Below, piece by piece: positions 25,501 through 32,695 of a stretch of 64,000 bases of DNA. Every line of letters starts with the position of its first letter. Within the stretch, counting starts at the first letter, position 1. The notes under the pieces were generated by a model, which was given only the letters and a program-made list of their open reading frames with translations, did no database searches and was not told the DNA's origin. Source of the stretch: Luffa acutangula (taxonomy: Eukaryota > Streptophyta > Magnoliopsida > Cucurbitales > Cucurbitaceae); the NCBI GenBank assembly GCA_036850905.1, contig CM072098.1, forward strand, positions 48,630,281 through 48,694,280, written 5' to 3'. A program made the translations under genes and the position numbers.

Positions 25501-28500
25501 TAACATTCCAGGATATAATCTTCATAAAGGGGTCTTTGGCCCACCCAGTTATTGTCTAGCTGGAGCTTTGTTGTAATTCACAGATGAGTGGAGATTTTCA
25601 AGCTCTTTCACCCATTGGATCTTCTTTTTTGCTGCGGTAGATAACTTATTTCTACTTGGCATTGGCATAATGCACATGCCATGTTCGGCCAGCCAAGGAA
25701 AAAGGAAAGGAAGATAAGCCAAGGAAAAAGGAAAGGAAGATAAGCCATAGGGTCTCTCTGTTGGTAGTGGGTCACAAATTCGTAATCATCATCATTCATT
25801 TCTTCAATATCAATATCAATCAGAGCAGATGTCTCCAGGTGATGGGCTTGCTGATAAACAGCCCCCGTGGGATCCTCGATCTTCAGAGGGGTGGGGTAAT
25901 CCATATCCAGGGCCTGTTCTTCTGAAGATTCAAATAAATAAGAGATAGTTGGTGGAGAAAGAATCGGATTGGTGGTTTTTTGCTGCTGATTAAGAGGGGA
26001 TTCATCCAAGTTTGGAGAGCCAGGAGAGGAGAGAGCTCCTTCTGAATCAGATGGGTGATAAGTCGTTCCAGTCGAATGCATCGTGCCAGTAAGGAGGTAG
26101 GTTTCCTTGTTGTTAATGGTGATGGGCTTTTTCCGACCATGATGGTCATGGTTGGTTGGTATTGGGCTATTCGATGGGGAGCTAGAAGAGGGGGTAGGGG
26201 CGACGGTAACGAGGCGAGCTGGTGGATGCGGATTGGTGGAGGCATAGGGTGGGCCATCTGGGATAAGTGGGCTTATTGGAGCAGGCTGGTTTGGGGGCTG
26301 CGGATTGAGGTGGGCCTCTGATTGGGGAATAGGGTTTATGATTTTGTGAAGATAGGGTTTTTTGGATCCTGTGGTGGTGGCTGCTTTTGGTTGGGGAATC
26401 ACGTGATCTTCTGCAGGTTGTGGGGTCCATACTGATTGCGTCTGAGAGTTGACTGAGTGACAGACTTGTTTAGGGTCTCCTAGGTTGGCGCAACTGTACG
26501 ATTTTTGGGGATAATCCCCCTATTTCTTTTTCCTTCTCTTGGGCGGCGCGTGGCTGAGTGGAGGTTTGAAAATTTGTAGCGGCGCGTGGTTCCACAATTT
26601 TCGACTGGCCTGGAGGAATTTTGCCATGGATTCCGGCAGAATATCCGATATAATAATCCTCCATAAAGAATGGGTCGATTCTAACCGAGATGGGGCTTCT
26701 TGATGATGATGGAATGTGTACCTCGGCTGGGATGAAGCCAGTGTAGTTGCTTTTTACCTTAATCATAGCCTCCATCATATCTAATCGGGAGAGGGTCTTG
26801 GTTGCTGTTTCCAGGTACCCTCCACATTGATCACCAATCTTCTTGAAGGTTTCAAGGGCCCATTTGTCAATGGGAAGGTTGCGAATCTTTATCCATCCTC
26901 CATATGATGGGACCTTTTGTTCTCCGCTCATGTATTCAGAGGACCATGGGAAAAATCTAACCTAATATTGTCCAACATTGTACCAGTCTTTGATGTTGGC
27001 TAGGACCAGGGCTTGATCTTCATTTTCACAAGCAAGTAAAGCTCTGTCTGGTTGCAAGGGGCTGATGGAGGCATAGGCTGATAAGTGTTTTTGGAGGGCC
27101 CTCATGATGTCTAGCCAACTGTCATGGAAATGTCTGCGTTGTACAATAACAGCCGAGGATAAGTACAAGGTTGCCAATGGAGTGTGGGAGGCTGGTTCAT
27201 CAGGTTGTAACGGCACCAAGGTGGGGTGATTCTGGGGTTCTTTGGGAAGATTTTTCAGTGCTGCCTTATATGAAGTGGTGACCGAGGCTTCATTAATGGG
27301 TGGGGGGAGGACAGATGAGGGGTTGATGATAGAGTTGATGCATTCAATGAAGTCACTCCAGCCTTTTCTCTCAGCACCCACAGGTATAATAATCTTATTT
27401 AAGCCCCCATTATGTCCAAGCTTTGCTATCTCTGCTGAGTGGCCCTTTTTGTTTGTGATCTTTTCCACCCATAGGATCGCATCTTCAACTCTATTCTCAG
27501 AAAAGAACTTTTGGTTCAGGGGAAGGTCGCAAAGCCGGGAGAAGCTAGATCTAAGCCAAGATAAAGCGTCTATGGATAAAGACAGTGAAAAGCTTCTGTC
27601 TCTGGTGACTTCTGTAAGGCGATAAAGATTGTAGTTCCTGGGATCATTTCCTATCGAGAAGGATTTTCTTTCAATCCTAAAGGATTTGGGTATCGGGAGT
27701 TGGGTCTTCATTGATGGATGGCTCGGGTTGGGGCTTCCTGACGAAGAAGGGAGGCATCATAGCAGAGAGAGTGGGTTTCCGGCGAAGGTGGTGGGGTAGG
27801 TGGGCGGGGGGAGGGGGGAAGGAGAGAGAGAGGTCATGGAGAGAGCTGGTTGTAGTTTTTCACCTTTCTTAAAAATACACTTGAATTATAAGCCAAATTT
27901 CAAAAACAAAATCAAGTGTTTTTAAAACTATATTCTTTAGTTTTCAAAATTCGGCTTGGTTTTGAAAAATGTTTTCAAAAGATAGGTAAAAAAGCAAGAA
28001 AGTTATAGGTAAAAATAGTGTTTGTAACCTTAATATTTAAAAACAGAAAACCAAAAACAAAAAGATTATCAAACGGAGCCTTGAAGTTACGTTAAGTCTA
28101 TGTTTGGTACATGGGGTTGTCGATACCATAGCCTACATAAACCAATACTTACGAAACCCAACTTTAATACTATATACAGACTTTTAAAAATCCTAAACCT
28201 ACAAACTAAACACAAATGACACAGACCCACATTTCTATAACCTATACTACTACCTTCCACTTAAGGCCACTAATAGTAGTTACGATTAGTTTTGTTCTTA
28301 CAATCCTTTCACTTGGAAGGAATTTAAGCCATTATTAAACATTATGACATTGATCAGCAGATTCGCTTAAGCTAAGAAATCCAAAGACCATACCGGACAT
28401 TTCTTTACAGGATGAGTCAGGCAAGACACTCGCGGGATTCCTTCGCTGGTTCCCGTCCCTATAAATATAATGTCTGATGATTCATTGGTGGATAATGCCT

Positions 28501-29350
28501 CTCCAGTCCCACCACCAGAAACTGTAAATACAAAGTAAGAATTACCACACAGTATTCAAAACCCACAAACAACTGTATGAGTCTGACACTGAAAGAATTA
28601 AAGAGCAGAAACCACGAAGTCTCCACGTTTAGGTGGTTAACAAAGAACAACCAAACCAACCCTATACATTTTGCCTAATTTAAATTCTTGGAGTTGATTA
28701 ACAAAATACAACAGAACATAGTAGTAAGGAAAATCTCGTACAATGACTTGTCCCAAACACCCAATTCATCATAATCATTGACATAAATCGAAAATGACCA
28801 TATAGTCTTCAAAGCAGACTCAGCATGTCCCATTTACATCCTATCATCTATGTGAATTTTAAAATGTGAAATACCAACGCCTACATGCCAGACTTATGTG
28901 ATTTACAACTTTCTGTAAACTTGATAAAAACATGTAACACTTTTACAGTTCTTGAGGAACTTTAGTTTTCATTTGAACTCACGATACCAAACAAGATGCG
29001 GCAGGAAAAAGCTCGTGAGTAGAAACCAAGTGAGCAACTCAGCCCTGGAATAAACCTTCTAAACTCGTGAAATACAGAACTGGCTACACACACAATAGAG
29101 ATGGTGAAGAAATCGAATCAAAATAGAAAATGGGTCGAGAGATTTTATGGAAAAATCGAATACCCATTGAAGCGAACAGTGAGAAATGTAGCTTACCGGA
29201 TTGAAGGCGAGGTTGGGCAATTCGTGGAAAGGAAGAAAACCCTTTTCTGGTAATCGAAAATGCAGAGCTTCGTAGTTGAACTCGGCTTCTGAGAGCGGCA
29301 AGATAGGTCATGGAAGTGGGTGGAAGAGTCGTACCCAAAAACAAAACCAT
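10595..29350 (-). CDS. Metallo-beta-lactamase-fold hydrolase (PhnP-like / C777.06c family)
   Basis: Twelve exons: 29197-29350, 28394-28521, 21506-21618, 21301-21342, 20056-20111, 19798-19874, 19582-19701, 13837-13913, 13674-13737, 13537-13587, 13404-13452, 10595-10713. Every junction is GT/AG and the 1050-nt CDS encodes 349 aa. Residues 1-66 are Ser/Arg-rich and resemble an organelle transit peptide. The MBL fold begins at IIFIGTGTSEGIP (69-81). The metal motif is THSHADA (H157, H159, D161), with further candidate ligands at H238 (VWHGRGY), D257 and H314 (MMHLMDHEE). Relatives include the S. pombe C777.06c protein and bacterial PhnP phosphodiesterases, so a phosphodiester or cyclic-nucleotide-like substrate is possible but unproven. 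The canonical HxHxDH has Ala in place of the last His, which I believe is family-wide. Introns 2 (6775 bp) and 7 (5668 bp) each host a LINE; intron 11 (2690 bp) hosts a DNA transposon. The 3' exon, 2.7 kb away, is needed for a complete fold. Confidence 0.9.
11364..12116. mobile_element. 753-bp terminal-inverted-repeat DNA transposon (non-autonomous)
   Basis: The left end reads ctaagaagcacggacacg and the right end in reverse reads ctatgaagcacagatacg, so 15 of the 18 terminal bases match as an inverted repeat. The flanking 8-bp duplication gtctaagc is exact (11356-11363 and 12117-12124). The subterminal regions are dense in acacgg/cgtgtcc motifs in opposite orientations at the two ends, as expected for transposase-binding arrays. 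The interior has no conserved protein. An 8-bp duplication suits hAT and 9 bp suits Mutator; the family is unresolved. It lies in intron 11 of the hydrolase gene. Confidence 0.75.
12546..12968. mobile_element. Foldback/MITE-like element
   Basis: The left end (aggttaaattataacttcgg) is inverted at the right end (aactaaacttgtaatttaac). The interior has repeated phrases of the type 'aataggtccttgaacttt' and their complements, a family that recurs at several places in this window. It is non-coding and its right end has been interrupted by a small LINE insertion at 12976. Confidence 0.6.
12976..13141 (-). mobile_element. 5'-truncated LINE stub with 20-bp target duplication
   Basis: A poly(T) start (poly(A) tail on the minus strand) is followed by gacaagaaacatcaa and tattaatcacaaaaagag. 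The unit is bounded by the exact 20-bp direct repeat tgtaatttaaccttgatttt at 12956-12975 and 13142-13161. This is the classic product of target-primed reverse transcription with severe 5' truncation. A second copy of the same family lies at 21030-21112. Confidence 0.8.
14190..15620 (+). pseudogene. LINE ORF1 remnant (DUF4283-like RNA-binding region plus Pro-rich tail)
   Basis: The conceptual reading matches the ORF1 of the second LINE: EQKVPSYGGWI, then a TAT(K)TL-RLDMME segment and DPFFMEDYYIGY, followed by a Pro/Ser-rich stretch ending in NKETYLLMGSM. In-frame stops occur near 14277 and 14341, and further frame changes occur around 14858. ORF1 products of plant LINEs bind the element RNA. 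This copy lacks the N-terminal part and cannot be functional. Confidence 0.75.
15663..19215 (+). pseudogene. LINE ORF2 remnant: endonuclease, reverse transcriptase, zf-RVT
   Basis: It begins MKIISWNVRGLG (15663), with APE-endonuclease motifs LQETKLP and VGGDFNITRW. A frameshift near 16110 and a stop near 16177 follow. The RT core is open from 16994 to 18241 with DYRPISLTTS, KLDIEKAFDMVDW, GLQQGDPLSPFLF and the catalytic FADDT (about 17625-17640). After a TAA at 18239 it resumes with GPMPKKVKFFIWEL, the CCCLCKKAPESQIHLF zinc-finger-like segment and FWNTWLERNARIF. Multiple lesions show it is dead, but it is well enough preserved to assign domain by domain. Confidence 0.9.
21030..21112 (-). mobile_element. 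83-bp LINE stub in intron 4 of the hydrolase gene
   Basis: Poly(T) followed by gacaagaaacatcagagata and tattaatcacaaaaagag marks the same 3'-end family as 12976-13141. The flanks aggattgtgaagc (21017-21029) and aggaatgtgaagc (21113-21125) are a 13-bp direct repeat with one mismatch, consistent with an older target-site duplication. Confidence 0.75.
21886..25525 (-). pseudogene. LINE ORF2, nearly intact: APE endonuclease, RT, zf-RVT
   Basis: It starts MKIISWNVRGLG at 25525. Relative to the copy on the other strand, one base is missing near 25487 (a run of A after ggctcttgga), which throws the start out of frame. From 25487 to 22974 the frame is open for 837 codons. It contains LQETKLP, VGGDFNITRW and TLDHFPL (endonuclease), DYRPISLTTS, KLDIEKAFDMVDW, GLRQGDPLSPFLF and FADDT (about 23451-23466; reverse transcriptase). 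A TAA at 22974-22976, next to a deletion of about 15 nt relative to the sister copy, interrupts it. It resumes in the same frame with GGLGLYDIHN and runs through the CCCLCFKAPETQIHLF cysteine segment until a frameshift near 22120. The rest (FFWNIWLERNSRIF) ends at 21886. In this state it cannot make full-length ORF2p. Confidence 0.92.
25590..27711 (-). pseudogene. LINE ORF1, lightly damaged
   Basis: ATG at 27711 opens 249 codons (SFRIERKSFSIG near the N terminus, WVEKITNKKGHSAEI, then FHDSWLDIMRALQKH) up to a TAG at 26962-26964. The reading continues in frame with VRFFPWSSEYMSGEQKVPSY and the DPFFMEDYYIGYSAG segment to a stop at 26470. The Pro-rich tail follows in another frame from about 26402, ending around 25608. 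A 26-bp direct tandem duplication at 25691-25742 shifts the frame near its C-terminal end. Plant LINE ORF1 proteins of this layout have a DUF4283-like RNA-binding region. Two lesions at least must be real or sequencing errors. Confidence 0.8.
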
Positions 29351-29644
29351 CGAAAAGGGTTGGGAACGCCGTCTGATGAGAAGAATGAAAAAGCACTCGC
29401 CGCGCCGTCTCTGACCGGGAAGCCGGAACTTTTTTCTCCGATGAAGTGGGTAACTAGAGGAAATGACGAAAAATGTCTTCTTTAATTATGACCAACTTTT
29501 TATAAACCTTTTTTTATTGGGACCCACTAGCTAAAATGTCTTTTTTATCAATTTATTCATATTTTGTTCTTTGTTATTCAAATTTTATGATCAGATCTTG
29601 AAGAACTTAGGAAGAGAAAATTGGGCTTTTTAAACTATGGATAT

Positions 29645-30199
29645 TGTTATAGGCAATTTTGGACCACCCCGATATACAAGGAGCTGACGAGGACAACCGG
29701 GGAGTAATCAGGCTGAAAGATGGACCAAGGGGGCAAAACCGGCAAAGGGGACGGGCCAAGACCGAAGGGGTCGGGTTTTCGGCCCGACCCCCTGCTCGGC
29801 CTCGGCCCATGGCCGGGGCCGAGTCCGTTTGGTCCCGTCTGGTCCCCACCGCCTCTGGATGCCCCGGTTTCGCCTGGTTTGACCTAAAACGCCTCCGAAA
29901 CCCTAAAAAGGCGAGGAGGAGGAACAGGTATTGATATCCCTCTTCGCCACTGAAGAGGGGATCCCGAATTCTATCCCTAAACTCTACTATTGACTCTCTA
30001 CTTTCGGCTCTTGCTCATACTTTTCCACGCCCTACCGTTCTGTTTGCTGACTTAAGCATCGGAGCCGGTGTGGCGAGCACCACACCGGTGTGCAGGTTTA
30101 CTGTCTTGCAGGCCACGTCTTCCCCCCTCAACTACAAATTTACCGTTGGTGGCACGTGAAGGTCAGGTGAGATCCTCTGGCCAAAATCGACCATCAACA
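29645..30199 (+). mobile_element. Solo LTR (Ty3/Gypsy-like), 555 bp
   Basis: It starts tgttataggc and ends catcaaca (TG...CA with TGTT/AACA terminal inverted bases). It is flanked by the exact 5-bp duplication gatat (29640-29644, 30200-30204). It is far more GC-rich than its surroundings. The 3' part (ctgacttaagcatcggagcc, then accacaccggtgtgcaggt) is typical of Gypsy LTR R-U5 regions. No internal domain or second LTR is present, so it is most likely the product of LTR-LTR recombination. It lies about 290 bp upstream of the hydrolase start codon. Confidence 0.85.
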
Positions 30200-31211
30200 G
30201 ATATTAAATGCAAAATCAAGACTTCGTGCTATAAAATATGTATCTTACTCTTGTTTCATGTTGTCGAGTTCCTCACACTATAAAGTCCACAGATTGGGAC
30301 TTCAGTTACGAAGGTTGCACATCTATTCCCAACCATAGTCTATTTCTTATTCTTCTTAAATATCTTCACCTTAATTGCATCAAGCTCAATGCCAAATAGA
30401 CACAAACCGTAAAGAACCACTGGACTATAAAATTAGTGTCTTACTCCTGTTTCATGTTGTCGAGTTCCTCATATATAAGTACATGATATGCACATGAAAA
30501 TCAGTGGTGGATCCAACAATTTGTGTCAGAGGGTCACAACTTCATATAATTGTAATTTTAGACGTATTGATGTTGTATTAAAAATAAGTGATATTAATTA
30601 GGTTAAATTATAAGTTTAGTATATACATGTTTAGGTTCATGTTTGTTTTATTATTGAGCTGAATGTATCTAATAGAAACTTCGACTTGGATTAACTTCGA
30701 ATAGTTCAAAGGTTCCCTTTAGAAGTCAGCCAAACGATGTAAAACATGGAGAGTTGATGCCTGTTTCAGATGGAGAACTAAAGGTCGAGTATATGGAGCT
30801 CTAACGACGAATTTAAACAAGAGAATTGGATATCAATTTAAACAATTGTTCGAAATGTGTTTAATAACATACTTATAAACCATAAACATCAACTAAATAT
30901 TAAGTTGAATGTAAACTATTATTAATTAATTTATAAACATGTCATGTATTATAAATTTTGTATAATTATTATTTTATAATATCATATAAGAAACATATCC
31001 GTCAAACATGTATTTACTAAAGTAAATGAATCTTTCCGTATAAAACAAAATATGAATTGTCCACCAAACACAACATTAAAATTTAACCTCAACAAAGACA
31101 AACTTTTTCATAATTTTAGGACATAGTTGAAACTGCACTTAGAAGAGATAAAGACATTTATCGAAATAAATAAAAATTGAAACCTAACCCTATTTCGATG
31201 TATGATATAGT

Positions 31212-31440
31212 GCATGTTTGAGAGTGATTTTGAAAGAACTAAAATCACTTTTGTCATATTTGAAATCCCTCTGAAACATACCTCGAATGATTCAAAATTA
31301 ATTTCATGTTTGATTTTACACTTTTAAACGTGATTTTCCTATCATCAAAATTGATTTTGAATTGTTAAAGACGTGTTTGGAATAATTTTTGAATATGACA
31401 AAAGTGATTTTAACCACTTCAAAATCACTCCCAAACATGC
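31212..31440. mobile_element. 229-bp inverted-repeat MITE
   Basis: Left terminus gcatgtttgagagtgatttt; the right terminus in reverse gives gcatgtttgggagtgatttt, a 20-base inverted repeat with one mismatch that extends a few bases further. It is non-coding. Decayed relatives appear around 9790-10300. The target duplication is not clear. Confidence 0.8.
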
Positions 31441-31477
31441 ATATATTTTGTTTTAACTTTTAACCTTAAAAAATTAT

Positions 31478-31968
31478 GGTTTAAATCTCATTTTAGTCCC
31501 TGAACTTTTAAGTTTGTTCTATTTAAGTCATTATACTTTTAAAACGTTCATTTTGGTCCTTGAACTTTCACATTTGTTCTATTCTAGTCCCTAAACTTTC
31601 AAAATGTTTATTTTAGTCCTTATACTTTTGAAAAATAATCATTATGGTCCTTGTTATGTTACTTTTATACTTCAAATTTGCTTTCCCTAATGTTTGTCTC
31701 TAATTTATTTGACTTGAAATCATGCTCATATTAACAATCTAATACACATACTCAAAGCTATGTCATTAATTTGTTAAAATTGAAATAAAAGTAAGGATTA
31801 AAATAATCATTTTTTTGAAAGTTTAGGGACTAAAATATACATTTTAAAAGTTTAGGGACCAATATGGAACAAACTTGAAAGTTCAGGGACTGAACTGAAC
31901 ATTTTAAAAGTTGAAGGACCAAAATAGAATAATCTTTAAAGTTTAGGGACCAAAATAGGATTTAAACC
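31478..31968. mobile_element. 491-bp foldback (Mutator-like?) element upstream of the TFIIIC gene
   Basis: The ends ggtttaaatctcattttagt and, in reverse, ggtttaaatcctattttggt form inverted repeats. Inside, phrases meaning 'tagtccctaaactttcaaaa' on one arm are complemented on the other, giving a long imperfect hairpin. The flanking 9-mers aaaaattat and ttaaattat agree at 7 of 9 positions, which would suit a diverged Mutator-type duplication. It ends about 70 bp before the GC-rich leader of the TFIIIC gene. Confidence 0.65.
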
Positions 31969-32695
31969 TTAAATTATCATAAAACTATTTTCACCTTAAA
32001 AATTAGATTATCTTTTACAATTTCCCCAATCCCTCCCTCTCTTCCGCCGCGCCGCCGCCCCCGCCTTCCGATCAGGTTATCCAACGTTGTAGTAGATACA
32101 GATCATAGTTTTCGACTGGATTCGAGTCGCTGGTTTTTCGTTCAGCTTAGCAGCTCTCTGAGTTTATCTGGCTTCAGGTTATTCAACTCAAATTGTCTGT
32201 TTCTTCACTATTCGCCCGATTACTAGTTGGTGGCGGTGAGACAGAAAAATTCTGCCTTTGAGTTTTATTCTAGAAAATTTAATGTTCATAGCTTAATTTT
32301 GGGTTTTTTTGTTCATAATCTTGGCGCGTTGCATTGTTAACTAGTCAGTATTTATCCTCGACCGTCTTCTTTTTCAATGGTCGTTACCTTTACATATTTG
32401 GATTGTGTCATTGGTTGGTAAGAAATTTTGGGGTCGGGGAAAATTTAAGAACTCCAGGGATTGGGTGCCAATGGTTTGATGAAAACTTTTTCCCATAATT
32501 TGTTATTTTTGGAGATTTGATCAAGAAGTTTACCTTTGAAAAATTGAAGTGCTTCTTTCGACTGTTAGATGTCATATTGTTATAAATCTAAATGAGTTTC
32601 TTAATGTTATTGAATCATTCATTCTGTTTATGTTGGTAAATTTGTCATTGTTTCTCTCTCTCTCTCAGACAATTTTCTGAGTATCGTGCATTTGA

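Larger units (their letters stand above)
21787..27853 (-). mobile_element. Near-full-length LINE (L1-like) in intron 2, same strand as host gene
   Basis: This 6.07-kb element has a 5' UTR rich in CT/AG tracts, ORF1, ORF2 and a poly(A) tail (T tract at about 21785-21806). It is bounded by a 17-bp target duplication, agtttttcacctttctt, at 21770-21786 and 27854-27870; the exact left limit is blurred by the T tract. It carries only a few lesions: a stop splitting ORF1, a 26-bp tandem duplication, a 1-nt deletion at the start of ORF2, a small deletion leaving TAA in the post-RT region, and a late frameshift. It lies inside a Harbinger-like MITE and is younger than that MITE. Confidence 0.93.
21694..28080. 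mobile_element. Harbinger/Tourist-like MITE interrupted by a LINE
   Basis: The outer ends are ggccccatttggtacc at 21694 and atcaaacggagcc ending at 28080, forming imperfect inverted repeats bounded by the 3-bp duplication TTG (21691-21693, 28081-28083). Without the LINE and one copy of its duplication the MITE would be about 300 bp. Its interior phrases (cttgttttc, caaaattcggcttggttttt, aaaaccaaaaac) match the intact copy at 49372-49661. It lies in intron 2 of the hydrolase gene. Confidence 0.7.
29351..32695. promoter_or_regulatory. Divergent promoter region between the hydrolase and TFIIIC genes
   Basis: The two genes are transcribed away from each other from this 3.3-kb interval. It contains a 555-bp solo LTR, a 229-bp inverted-repeat element, a 491-bp foldback element, and a 55-bp direct repeat (30227-30283 and 30423-30478, sharing gtttcatgttgtcgagttcc). 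The GC-rich block at 32035-32080 (ccgccgcgccgccgcccccg) probably belongs to the TFIIIC 5' leader. A pyrimidine-rich acceptor (CT repeats then cag) at 32653-32668 suggests a 5' UTR intron ending 27 bases before the ATG. Confidence 0.6.

Noticed and set aside
29607..30283. GC-rich frames of 71-91 codons as short genes
   Set aside because: They fall in the solo LTR; the openness reflects GC-richness.
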